Notes under the pieces: model-generated | Seen by the model: the letters and a program-made list of their open reading frames with translations, nothing else | What the model was told of the DNA's origin: nothing | Database searches by the model: none | Part shown: piece after piece, positions 27,407 through 35,575 of the stretch | Numbering within the stretch: the first letter of the stretch is position 1 | How the letters are laid out: each line of letters opens with the position of its first letter | DNA from: SXRF01 sp038043465 | GTDB taxonomy: Bacteria > Pseudomonadota > Alphaproteobacteria > Rickettsiales > SXRF01 | DNA length: 64,000 bases | Assembly: GCA_038043465.1 (NCBI GenBank) | Contig: JBBTBX010000005.1 | Location: 62,001 to 126,000 of the forward strand | Direction: 5' to 3' | Program-made: the position numbers and the translations under genes

Positions 27407-28207
27407 ATGTTGCTTTGTTATATTGATGAATCTGGAAATACGGGCAATAACCTAAAAGACATTCATCAACCACATCTGGTTTTAACCGCTCTTTTAGTTC
27501 CTCCAGAGAATATCAAAGACATAGAGAATGATATCAGAACATTAAGCTATAAATATTTTTCCGCAGAATCAAGAAATACTGATTTTGAATTTCATGGGGA
27601 CGATATTTACAATAAAAGGGGACGATATTTTAAAAAACTTTCATTAGAACAGCGGATAAATATACTGGATGAAATTGTTGATGTTGCACTAAAATATGAG
27701 TCCATAAAAATCGGCTATATTTCTATAGAAAAAGAAAAATATCACGCAAAATTTCATATTCAACAAACAGCGTTTTCTTTGCTAGTAGAAAAAATAGAAG
27801 AACGTTTACAAGGTCATCTTAATTCTTACTGCCTACTAATTGCTGACGAGCAGGATGAAATTGAACAAAATCTGATTGATGATCTAGATCATTTTAAACA
27901 ACATGGAACTACTTTTGGGTATAACAATGTGCAGGTTAATAGAATAATTGACTCCGTACATTTTGTTAAATCAAATAACAACTATTTAATGCAACTCACT
28001 GACGTGATATGTTATCTAATACGCAGAGGAGAAGAATCTCGTAAAAAATTAATGGAGCAATATAAAATGGAGCGAAAAGAATATAATGAAATAAGCTTTA
28101 ATGAATGGATTGAAAAACATTCGCATAAAGGGCAAAAATATTTTTATAAAACTTACCACCGAATAAGTTCAGGAAAAGGATGGTTATTTTCCAAAAATTT
28201 CCCTTAA
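27407..28207 (+). CDS. DUF3800-family protein
   Basis: A 266-residue protein beginning LLCYIDESGNTGNN, the signature of DUF3800 (an RNase H-like fold with acidic residues), with later acidic positions in CLLIADEQDEIE and LMQLTDVICYLIRRG. Biological role is unknown; DUF3800 proteins often lie in mobile or defence-rich regions. It sits between trpE and trpG, is markedly more AT-rich than its neighbours, and is followed by 179 nt of noncoding DNA, which together suggest insertion into a formerly contiguous trpEGDC operon. Confidence 0.8.
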   Translation: MLLCYIDESGNTGNNLKDIHQPHLVLTALLVPPENIKDIENDIRTLSYKYFSAESRNTDFEFHGDDIYNKRGRYFKKLSLEQRINILDEIVDVALKYESIKIGYISIEKEKYHAKFHIQQTAFSLLVEKIEERLQGHLNSYCLLIADEQDEIEQNLIDDLDHFKQHGTTFGYNNVQVNRIIDSVHFVKSNNNYLMQLTDVICYLIRRGEESRKKLMEQYKMERKEYNEISFNEWIEKHSHKGQKYFYKTYHRISSGKGWLFSKNFP

Positions 28208-28386
28208 ATAAAAAAGTGCTAACAGAGGTCATAAAGACCGTGGCTCGCTTGTGCAAACCAACTCTCCGCTAGCGTTCCAATCGTAATATAAAACACCTAA
28301 CCCAGCAAGTGTTTTGCTATAATAAAAATTGCAAAAGACAAAATACCCTGCTAAGCTACTAATATAATTGATAAAATTCGCAAAAC

Positions 28387-28956
28387 ATGAAAATTATACT
28401 ACTCGATAATTACGACAGCTTCACCTACAACCTCGTGCATTATATTGGCGAGCTGGGGGCAGAAGTAACCACTATCCGCAACGACGTGATAAGCGTGAGT
28501 GAATTGCTCGCACAGAAACCGGACGGAATTGTAATTTCACCAGGACCAGGCGCACCAGCTCAATCGGGAATCTGTCTGGAACTGATAAAAACCGCCTCCG
28601 GCAAAGTTCCAATTTTTGGAGTATGCCTTGGATTACAGGCGATCGGCGAAGCTTTTGGCGGCAAGGTCATCCGCGCACCAAAACCGATGCACGGAAAAAT
28701 CAGCCCGGTTTTACACAAACACCAGAGCGTATTTGCCGGTCTGCCCAACCCATTCAATGCCACCCGCTATCACTCACTGATCGTTGAAAAAGATTCCCTG
28801 CCCGACTGTCTGGAAGTTACGGCAATAAGTGAAGATGGTTTGATTATGGGGCTACAACATAAGATACACAATACTCACGGCGTGCAATTTCATCCGGAAT
28901 CCATAGCTTCCGAGCATGGTCATGCTATTATAAAAAATTTCTTAAGTGGGATATAA
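28387..28956 (+). CDS. trpG: Anthranilate synthase component II (glutamine amidotransferase)
   Basis: Class I glutaminase that supplies ammonia to TrpE. It opens with ILLDNYDSFTYNLVHYIGEL; nucleophile Cys is in FGVCLGLQAIGEAFGG and the His/Glu pair in HGVQFHPESIASEHG. At 189 residues it is stand-alone. As no pabA is seen beside pabB, it may also serve PabB. About 180 nt of AT-rich sequence separates it from the DUF3800 gene, so it may have its own promoter. Confidence 0.95.
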   Translation: MKIILLDNYDSFTYNLVHYIGELGAEVTTIRNDVISVSELLAQKPDGIVISPGPGAPAQSGICLELIKTASGKVPIFGVCLGLQAIGEAFGGKVIRAPKPMHGKISPVLHKHQSVFAGLPNPFNATRYHSLIVEKDSLPDCLEVTAISEDGLIMGLQHKIHNTHGVQFHPESIASEHGHAIIKNFLSGI

Positions 28957-28957
28957 C

Positions 28958-29037
28958 AAATCCCCTCTCCTTCTGGGAGAGGATACTACTAAATCCCCTC
29001 TCCCTCTGGGAGAGGGTTAGGGTGAGGGAGAGGGTAT
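28958..29037. repeat. Tandem CCCCTCTCC/GGGAGAGG repeat upstream of trpD
   Basis: Two copies: AAATCCCCTCTCCTTCTGGGAGAGG, spacer, then AAATCCCCTCTCCCTCTGGGAGAGG continuing as GTTAGGGTGAGGGAGAGGG. It fills the trpG-trpD gap. Its purine-rich end GGGAGAGGG lies immediately before the trpD ATG and is the only candidate Shine-Dalgarno. Confidence 0.85.
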
Positions 29038-29038
29038 A

Positions 29039-30067
29039 ATGGAACATGCGATGCATCATTCGTTAGCATTACTGGCAGATAAAAAAAACCTGCCATATGA
29101 TGTTGCCATTCGCGCTTTTCAGATAATTATGAATGGCGGAGCAACTCCCGCACAAATCGCCGCATTTCTAATGGGTCTGCGCATCAAGGGCGAAAGCGTC
29201 GAGGAAATCAGCGCGGGTGCAGAAGCGATGCGGATAAAAGCCAGACCTTTTAAAGGCGTGGCAGGGAGCATCGACACTTGCGGAACAGGTGGCGACTCAC
29301 GCGGCACTTACAACATTTCAACCACCACCGCCTTTGTCCTCGCCGCTTGCGGTCTGCCAGTGGTCAAGCACGGCAACCGTTCCGTTTCTTCCCGCTCCGG
29401 CTCCGCTGATGTTCTTGGTGTCCTTGGCGTAAAAACCGATTGCGAACCGGAAGTGGCAGAGCGTTGTCTGAGGGAATGTGGAATTGCCTTTTTATTCGCT
29501 CCCAAATTCCACACTGCCATGCGCCACGTTGCCCCAATCCGCAGCGAGCTTGCACTCCGCACGGTTTTTAATATCCTCGGCCCCCTAACCAATCCTGCCA
29601 AACCAGATTTTCAATTACTCGGTGTTTATAATAAATCACTGCTCAAGCCGCTGGCGGAATCCCTGAAATCCCTCGGCACCAAAGCAGCATGGGTGGTGCA
29701 TGGCAGTGACGGTCTGGACGAGCTGACCATCACCGGAAATTCCAGCGTTGTCGCGCTTAAAAATGGTGAAATCACCGAATTTGAGGTATCGCCTTCTGAT
29801 GCCGATCTGCCAACCACTATACTTGATGATATAAAAGGAGGCAGCCCAGAAACCAATGCCAGCGCGCTTATCGAAGCAATTTCCGGCGTCGAAAGCCCCT
29901 ATCGCAACGCCGTGGTCTACAATGCCGCTGCCGGTCTGGTAATTGCCGAAAAAGTAGATAATCTCAAAGACGGAGCAAAACTGGCAAAGGAAGCTATAGA
30001 TTCCGGCAAAGCCCACTCCATCCTTAAAAAACTGGTTGATGTGAGTAATTCGTCTATGCGAGCATAA
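29039..30067 (+). CDS. trpD: Anthranilate phosphoribosyltransferase
   Basis: Transfers phosphoribose from PRPP to anthranilate. Signature DTCGTGGDSRGTYNIST (PRPP/anthranilate binding) is at about residues 79-95, followed by VVKHGNRSVSSRSGSADVL (about 109-127). The 342-residue length is normal. The start lies directly after the tandem repeat, which seems to provide the ribosome-binding sequence. trpC begins 3 nt after the stop. Confidence 0.95.
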   Translation: MEHAMHHSLALLADKKNLPYDVAIRAFQIIMNGGATPAQIAAFLMGLRIKGESVEEISAGAEAMRIKARPFKGVAGSIDTCGTGGDSRGTYNISTTTAFVLAACGLPVVKHGNRSVSSRSGSADVLGVLGVKTDCEPEVAERCLRECGIAFLFAPKFHTAMRHVAPIRSELALRTVFNILGPLTNPAKPDFQLLGVYNKSLLKPLAESLKSLGTKAAWVVHGSDGLDELTITGNSSVVALKNGEITEFEVSPSDADLPTTILDDIKGGSPETNASALIEAISGVESPYRNAVVYNAAAGLVIAEKVDNLKDGAKLAKEAIDSGKAHSILKKLVDVSNSSMRA

Positions 30068-30070
30068 ACC

Positions 30071-30874
30071 ATGACCGACATATTAGCAAAAATATGTGAA
30101 GATAAGCTTGAACACATAAAAAGCTGCAAATTAAAAGTTCTGCAGTCGGTTTTGCTGGAAAAAATAAAAACTCAGGAAAAACCGCGTGGCTTTAAGCAGG
30201 CACTGATAAAAACAATAGCGCGAGATAAACCCGCTCTGATTGCCGAAATAAAAAAAGCCTCACCCAGCAAAGGTTTGATCCGCGCTGATTTTGCTCCTGC
30301 CAATCTTGCCAAAGACTATGAATCTGGCGGCGCAACCTGCCTTTCGGTGCTTACCGACAAACCCTATTTTCAAGGCAGTGATGAGTATTTAATTGCCGCA
30401 AGGAGCGCGGTTTCCCTTCCTGTCCTACGTAAAGATTTCATGCTCGACAGCTACCAGATAACCGAAGCCCGCGCACTCGGTGCCGATTGCATTTTGTTGA
30501 TTATGGCGGCACTTTCTGATGCTCAGGCGCAGGAATTGGAAATAGCCGCGAGCGAGCTGGGCATGGATACTTTGGTAGAAATTCATAACAAGGAAGAGCT
30601 GGAACGCGCCCTTGCCATCAATCCTAATAACACCGGTAAAATCATCGGTATCAATAACCGCAATCTGAAAACCATGGAAATATCCCTTGCTACCTCCGAA
30701 GAACTCTCAAAATCAATTCCGGGGGAATATATCGGCGTTTGTGAAAGCGGAATTTCAACTCCCGCTGATATTGCGCGAATGCGTGCTTGCGGATTGCATG
30801 CCTTTCTGGTTGGCGAATCTCTGATGCGCGAAGCGGATGTCACCAAAGCCACCAAAACTCTCTTGTCATTATGA
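30071..30874 (+). CDS. trpC: Indole-3-glycerol phosphate synthase
   Basis: TIM-barrel enzyme forming indoleglycerol phosphate from CdRP. Motifs: ALIAEIKKASPSKGLIR (catalytic Lys), VLRKDFMLDSYQI, IIGINNRNLKTMEI, VCESGIST and HAFLVGESLMR. It is a single-function 267-residue protein without fused TrpF. The stop overlaps the ATG of the next gene (ATGA at 30871). Confidence 0.96.
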   Translation: MTDILAKICEDKLEHIKSCKLKVLQSVLLEKIKTQEKPRGFKQALIKTIARDKPALIAEIKKASPSKGLIRADFAPANLAKDYESGGATCLSVLTDKPYFQGSDEYLIAARSAVSLPVLRKDFMLDSYQITEARALGADCILLIMAALSDAQAQELEIAASELGMDTLVEIHNKEELERALAINPNNTGKIIGINNRNLKTMEISLATSEELSKSIPGEYIGVCESGISTPADIARMRACGLHAFLVGESLMREADVTKATKTLLSL

Positions 30875-31818
30875 CCCGCAGACTCTGGCAGGATTTTGCT
30901 AACGTACGTTCACAAACTTTCGTGGGTGATCTGGTTTCTGCTGCCCACGACATCGCACCAGACGAGCTGGTGGATATGTCCCTTCACCCACGGGAAAGTA
31001 TAATAACCTGCCTCGCCTACGCACAGGACGAGCTAATATATAATGATAAAAATCAAATTGTTGCAGTGGGTAGCGAATCCTATGCATTAACTCCGCGTGA
31101 GCAGCGCGTGAACAAATTCGGGCTGACTTACAAGCGCGATGCCAAGTTTCTGCTCCATAAAACCCTTGCCACTATCGTCGTCCACGCTGCTGATTATTTA
31201 TACAAAACCCATGGCTGGCGCACAGTATTATATGATGGTCTGCGTACAGTGGACGGCGCGTTTAGAATATATAATCTGGCAACCGATGCCGACCTCGCAT
31301 CCGGCATCCTCGCCCTGCCCGGTCAGAGCGCGCATAATAAAGGGCTCGCCGTTGACAGCATGATGATTGATGAGAAATGTTGCGAAATCGAAATGGGCGG
31401 ACATTTTGACCACCTCGATATGTCAACTAATATGCGCTATTATAACGGTGATAAAATCTCACAAACTGCCAAGAAAAACCGCCTGATTCGTGAGGCAGCT
31501 TTCCTGCGCTCTGCCTTCGCGCAAGACCTTTTAATTGCCCCGCTACGCAATGAATTCTGGGATGACCGCCTGCCCGAGAACCGTGAAGATTTATGGCGGG
31601 TGTTAGATAGTGCCGCCCGCTGCATAGGTCTCGAATATTCAGTGAAAAATAAAACCAGCTGGAATTACGCAGATTTTCTTACAAACTGGCAAAAAATCTT
31701 TGCCGGACATGAAGGGAAAATCATGGAAACCATAGGTTTTGAAATGCCCCCACTGGAGGAAAAACCGGAATTTTACCACGGCAACTACCACCCGATTTAT
31801 GACAGGGAGTTAATTTGA
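30871..31818 (+). CDS. M15-family (VanX-like) D-Ala-D-Ala peptidase homologue
   Basis: A 315-residue protein with the M15D zinc motif SAHNKGLAVDSMM (His and Asp ligands) at about residues 153-165 and the substrate-side GWRTVLYDGLRTVDGAF. Where VanX-type enzymes have EWWH (third ligand His), this has NEFWDDRLP, so the ligand may be Asp or the site may be inactive. No signal peptide is seen, suggesting a cytoplasmic dipeptidase acting on peptidoglycan recycling products. The ATG at 30871 overlaps the trpC stop, so I chose it over an in-frame upstream ATG at 30787 inside trpC. Confidence 0.75.
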   Translation: MTRRLWQDFANVRSQTFVGDLVSAAHDIAPDELVDMSLHPRESIITCLAYAQDELIYNDKNQIVAVGSESYALTPREQRVNKFGLTYKRDAKFLLHKTLATIVVHAADYLYKTHGWRTVLYDGLRTVDGAFRIYNLATDADLASGILALPGQSAHNKGLAVDSMMIDEKCCEIEMGGHFDHLDMSTNMRYYNGDKISQTAKKNRLIREAAFLRSAFAQDLLIAPLRNEFWDDRLPENREDLWRVLDSAARCIGLEYSVKNKTSWNYADFLTNWQKIFAGHEGKIMETIGFEMPPLEEKPEFYHGNYHPIYDRELI

Positions 31819-31848
31819 CATTTCCCTAGCGTAGATTATCTTAAATAC

Positions 31849-32397
31849 ATGAAAAACCTCATAACGATCATACTGTTACTAATTTCCAGCACTGCTCATG
31901 CCGAGGAAATCGACCCCAAATTTTTCAAAAGCTGGCTTACGTTAAGCGACCTTCTGCAGTCAAAAGGAATCATTCCCTCCGCGCCGAGCTGGGCAGCGAT
32001 CATCCCAATGTGCCTGCCGCTGAAAAAAAGCGAGGATGAAACTGATTATAACCGTTGCCTGTATGAAAAAACCATGGATGAACTTCAGTGGCCAGTTGAT
32101 TACAAATATTGCAAAACTCAAGCAGAAATTGAGTATAACAGGGAATATACCAATTATGTGGAACAGCAGAACCAGCGCATGCCGCAAAAGGTAACAATAA
32201 CTGAGAAAAACGGAACAACACGCGTAATCGAATATCCAGCCCTACCGGTAACACCGCTGCATTTCAACCCTCCTAGGGATAAAATAAATTATTTTCAGGA
32301 TTGTATGATGCAGGAAAAACTCTGGAACAATTCTGAACGCTGGGCAATGGGCAGGCGTAAGCCGGAGAAAGAAGTAATTAAGCAAGCAACGCCTTAA
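31849..32397 (+). CDS. Hypothetical secreted protein
   Basis: A 182-residue protein with a clear signal peptide (MKNLITIILLLISSTAHA, likely cleavage after AHA). The mature part is polar with paired Cys in PMCLPLKKSEDETDYNRC, KYCKTQAEIEY and FQDCMMQEKLW, probably disulfide-bonded in the periplasm. Family not recognised. Its last 20 nt overlap the 3' end of the convergent ELM1-like gene. Confidence 0.7.
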   Translation: MKNLITIILLLISSTAHAEEIDPKFFKSWLTLSDLLQSKGIIPSAPSWAAIIPMCLPLKKSEDETDYNRCLYEKTMDELQWPVDYKYCKTQAEIEYNREYTNYVEQQNQRMPQKVTITEKNGTTRVIEYPALPVTPLHFNPPRDKINYFQDCMMQEKLWNNSERWAMGRRKPEKEVIKQATP

Positions 32398-33319
32398 CTT
32401 GTCTTGCCAATTTATCCATTTCATCACCAGTCATAGGTGGGCAGAGCTTCATCATTTCGGCAAAGCGCGCCGGCTTGGTGTTTTCATGTCCTTCAAGCTT
32501 AATTATGGTGACAGGTTTGCCGGTGGCGAAAGCCTCACTCATCATATTCACCGAGTCATTGGTAACTATTATTTCATCGGCACAGGCGAGCAGCCCCATA
32601 TAAGGATTTTCACCTTTTCCATCATAAATATAAACATTTTTATTATCCGCAAACGCGCTCTTTAAAGCCGTAATATTTTCCGCGCCAGTCCTCCGCGAAG
32701 GAGTTATCAGCAACGAACCTTTAGTAGTGGAAATCCATTCCCGCAAATCGACAATTAAAGTCTCCATCCTATCTCTGGTTAGTTTGTATTTATTGGTTGA
32801 ACCGCCAACCAGAACCGCAATATGCGGACGCGGATAATCTGCAAAATGCGGTGCAAATACTTCGCAAGCAGCACCAAGAACCTCAGCACTTATGCTATGC
32901 AGCGCGAAACGAGTTTTAATAACATTATCGCCCGTAATTCTGTCATGCTCCATCGCCACCACCACATCAAAATTCTCAGGCGACATTTGCGGATCTTGAA
33001 TATGCACGGCTTTAATATCAGGCTGCGATTTTTTTATAGCAGCCGCAACCAGAGCTGCCTTCCGCCCGCAACTTATTATTATTTTTGGCTGTGTCATCCA
33101 CGCCTTTTTCGTCATCCCCGCCTCGAGCGGGGATCTTAGAGCACATGACAAAACAAAGCCTAGCAACCACCCGTCATAAAAAATATTCGGCAGCCAGGCC
33201 CAAGGTTTTTTAAGAGCAATAACTTTCATTTCCGGCTGCAAATCCATAGCCAGAGCCAGCGCGCGTACCTGCGCCACCATGCCCGCGCTACCATCGGTAA
33301 CGCCCCAACAAATTGTCAT
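32378..33319 (-). CDS. Mitochondrial fission ELM1-like (DUF1022) protein
   Basis: A 313-residue protein of the ELM1/DUF1022 family, which has a glycosyltransferase-B-like fold. It starts CWGVTDGSAGMVAQVRALA, then IIISCGRKAALVAA, HIQDPQMSPENFDVVVAMEHD, IAVLVGGSTNKYKL, LLITPSRRTG, and EIIVTNDSVNMMSEAFATGKP. Bacterial function is not established, although envelope sugar chemistry is plausible. About residues 58-70 are encoded by an in-frame GTCATCCCCGCCTCG repeat, where relatives have a short Pro-rich loop before the GRR/GRK motif. Its ATG overlaps the radC stop by 4 nt. Confidence 0.82.
   Translation of the reverse strand: MTICWGVTDGSAGMVAQVRALALAMDLQPEMKVIALKKPWAWLPNIFYDGWLLGFVLSCALRSPLEAGMTKKAWMTQPKIIISCGRKAALVAAAIKKSQPDIKAVHIQDPQMSPENFDVVVAMEHDRITGDNVIKTRFALHSISAEVLGAACEVFAPHFADYPRPHIAVLVGGSTNKYKLTRDRMETLIVDLREWISTTKGSLLITPSRRTGAENITALKSAFADNKNVYIYDGKGENPYMGLLACADEIIVTNDSVNMMSEAFATGKPVTIIKLEGHENTKPARFAEMMKLCPPMTGDEMDKLARQVKALLA
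33111..33148. repeat. GTCATCCCCGCCTCG element inside ELM1-like gene
   Basis: GTCATCCCCGCCTCGAGCGGGGATC then TTAGAGC, closing with ACATGAC. The intergenic copy at 35476-35506 is identical over nearly all of its length. It is translated (minus strand) as part of SCALRSPLEAGMTKK. Confidence 0.85.
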
Positions 33320-34035
33320 ATAATTCCCTTGGACTTAAAGGAAAAACACTCCTTCGCGCTGATAATAACATGGTCATGCACCTCGATACCAAGCGGCTTC
33401 GCCATGCTGATAATCGTTCTGGTAATATTAATATCTTCTTTGCTGGGATTTACATCACCACTCGGATGGTTATGCACCAGAATAATGCTCGATGCACCCA
33501 GCTCCAAAGCCCGTTTCACCACTTCACGCGGATAAATCGGTGTGTGGTTAATCGTGCCTTGCTGCTGACGTTCATCGGCGATTAATTCCAACCGGTTATT
33601 TAAAAACAAAATATGGAAAACTTCATTCTGATTATGCCCGATATGCAGGCGCAGATAATCCAGCAACTGCGTCCAGCTTTTCACAACTGTTTTGGCAGCA
33701 ATCTCCTCTTTAAGCAGCCTTTCCGCTGCGTGGCGCGTAACTTTTATGGCAACCACCGCCGCCTCATTCACCCCTTCAACCTTAAGCAATTCGGCAGGTT
33801 GCGCGTGCAGCACCTTGGCAAAACTTCCAAACGCCGCGAGCAGTGACTTGGCAAGAGGCTTGACATCGCCAAGTGGCTTGGCAGGAAATAATATAAGCTC
33901 CAGCATTTCATAATCAGCAAATGAGGTCGGATCATTATTCAAAAAACGTTCGCGCAGACGCTTGCGATGCCCGGTATAATGTGGCTTGGCTATAGGTCTG
34001 TCCGAGATAATTTCTGGTATTGTTTCGCTAGTCAT
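33316..34035 (-). CDS. radC: RadC-family JAB-domain protein
   Basis: A 239-residue RadC/MPN protein. An N-terminal HhH-like region (EMLELILFPAKPLGDVKPLAKSLL) precedes the JAMM metal motif HNHPSGDVNPSKED at about residues 183-196. Early claims of a DNA-repair role are disputed; the fold is a metalloprotease/isopeptidase-like domain. It is co-directional and overlapping with the ELM1-like gene. Confidence 0.92.
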   Translation of the reverse strand: MTSETIPEIISDRPIAKPHYTGHRKRLRERFLNNDPTSFADYEMLELILFPAKPLGDVKPLAKSLLAAFGSFAKVLHAQPAELLKVEGVNEAAVVAIKVTRHAAERLLKEEIAAKTVVKSWTQLLDYLRLHIGHNQNEVFHILFLNNRLELIADERQQQGTINHTPIYPREVVKRALELGASSIILVHNHPSGDVNPSKEDINITRTIISMAKPLGIEVHDHVIISAKECFSFKSKGII

Positions 34036-34090
34036 TACAAAGGCAAATACGAGTTTAACACCCGCGCACTATAACAAATACTTAGTATAT

Positions 34091-34738
34091 TTACGATAGG
34101 TAATTAGATTTTTCTCTGGGAATAGCAGCAACCAGTGTTGATGTGGGTGATACAGGTTGCGCTCTTGATGCGTCTGCAACTTCAAACTTAGGGGAGTTTA
34201 AATCGCTCCTAATTAAACTCTCTTCTTTTAGCTCTCTTCCATTAATAAAATTCATAAGCGCATCAACATTTTCACGTTTAATCAGCTTATGAGTTTCATT
34301 GCCTGAAGTTATATTTTCAATTACTAAATCAAAATTTCTATCAAGTTCTCTTGTACGATTATCGCTAAAAATCTTGGAAATTGTTACAACACCATCAACA
34401 GACCTACCTTCATTACTAGGAAGAATAGAGCGAGATTGCCCAGTAGTACCAGCACCAACAAAGATAGCTTCTAATTCATTTTTTGAATTTAAAACAGCTA
34501 TTCCAATATGCTTTCCATCCCCTATATTTGTTCTTGGTAGTTTATCTCTTGCTATGCCCCAATCGTCAATTTCAGACATACCTTCTAAAATAACAAGGCG
34601 GTGACCATCATCAGTTTTAGTCGCTTCTAGCTTCTTAATACCATAATTGCTGTCGATATTATACACCGAGGCTCTGCCATCTTCTGAATCTTTAATGTGC
34701 TTTAAAGAATCAGGCTTTTTTATCAATGGCTTATCCAT
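34091..34738 (-). CDS. Hypothetical protein, second of a pair
   Basis: A 215-residue, soluble, charged protein with no signal or membrane segment and no recognised family. Its C-terminus (PVSPTSTLVAAIPREKSNYLS) resembles the tail of the neighbouring gene product (VHQSPTLVASVKNNPAIEIG). The two are 3 nt apart, and AGGAT in the upstream stop region serves as Shine-Dalgarno, so they form an operon. A shared tail could be a sorting or secretion signal or a partner-binding peptide; this is speculation. Confidence 0.65.
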   Translation of the reverse strand: MDKPLIKKPDSLKHIKDSEDGRASVYNIDSNYGIKKLEATKTDDGHRLVILEGMSEIDDWGIARDKLPRTNIGDGKHIGIAVLNSKNELEAIFVGAGTTGQSRSILPSNEGRSVDGVVTISKIFSDNRTRELDRNFDLVIENITSGNETHKLIKRENVDALMNFINGRELKEESLIRSDLNSPKFEVADASRAQPVSPTSTLVAAIPREKSNYLS

Positions 34739-34741
34739 AAC

Positions 34742-35335
34742 TTATCCTATTTCAATAGCTGGATTATTTTTGACGGAAGCAACCAGTGTTGGGGATTGAT
34801 GCACAGTGGTATTTGCCACAGGAAGATTGGGAAAATCATTTTTTTCTACAATCTTTGCTAATGTAGCCTTACCCTTGCGTAACTCTTCAATAATCCCTTT
34901 GTCTTTTAATTTATTTTCAAAATCAGGATGATTTTTAATAGCATCAATCAAAGATATGGCACTGTCGTTTTCGATAGCTCCTTTGACTTTACCTTTAGCA
35001 CTATCATCTTTTTTATCAAACTTAACGACAATAGGTTCCTTGAAAGTCAACACCCTATCATCTGGCAACTGAACTGCCGTAACTTCTAAATCACGATAAT
35101 CGTAATCTCTTTTATAACCAGCAGCTTTTATAGATTGCCCGTCTAATGCAGTAATCTTTATTACTGCAGGAGCAATATCACTAATCCAACTACCAAATAC
35201 GCTAAGCTTACTCTTAGCCACATCAAGAGCCTTTTTCGCTTCGGCTGACTCAAGCCCACTGCCCTCATGCATGGTATACACCAAGCCACCAATCTCTTTA
35301 ACAGGATTTCCTTTTTGTTTGTCTTTCCTCGCCAT
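34742..35335 (-). CDS. Hypothetical protein, first of a pair
   Basis: About 197 residues, soluble, Lys/Asp-rich, no recognised family. I chose the ATG at 35335 because AAGGAT lies 6-8 nt upstream; an in-frame ATG at 35350 lacks a ribosome-binding site. The centre reads KITALDGQSIKAAGYKRDYD and VLTFKEPIVVKFDKKDD. The tail SPTLVASV is repeated in modified form in the downstream partner. Codon use is AT-rich. Confidence 0.65.
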   Translation of the reverse strand: MARKDKQKGNPVKEIGGLVYTMHEGSGLESAEAKKALDVAKSKLSVFGSWISDIAPAVIKITALDGQSIKAAGYKRDYDYRDLEVTAVQLPDDRVLTFKEPIVVKFDKKDDSAKGKVKGAIENDSAISLIDAIKNHPDFENKLKDKGIIEELRKGKATLAKIVEKNDFPNLPVANTTVHQSPTLVASVKNNPAIEIG

Positions 35336-35475
35336 AAAAATATCCTTCATTAAAAATAATAATGTATGTTTTTAACACACCTCCTATCAAGATAAAAATT
35401 AAGATTGTGTGACAGTCGCATCCAGAATTTTCTGGTTGCTATAAATATGGTATAACATATTGAAATATATAATTT

Positions 35476-35506
35476 GTCATCCCCGCCTCGCGCGGGGATC
35501 TAGAGC
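35476..35506. repeat. GTCATCCCCGCCTCG hairpin
   Basis: GTCATCCCCGCCTCGCGCGGGGATC then TAGAGC: intergenic copy of the element within the ELM1-like gene. Confidence 0.8.
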
Positions 35507-35533
35507 AAAAAACACCGCAGAGATTTGTCGCCC

Positions 35534-35575
35534 TGAATTCCGCATCAAGTGCGGGAATAGTCTGGATGATTCAGC
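35534..35575. repeat. CTGAAT...ATTCAG palindrome covering the map stop
   Basis: Arms CTGAATTCCGCA and GATGATTCAG enclose GTGCGGGAATAGTCTGG. The last codons and stop of map (LNHPDYSRT) are encoded within it, so the repeat defines the protein's end. Confidence 0.6.

Noticed and set aside
28208..28386. trp attenuator or leader peptide before trpG
   Set aside because: No short ORF with consecutive Trp codons and no terminator/antiterminator pair is visible.
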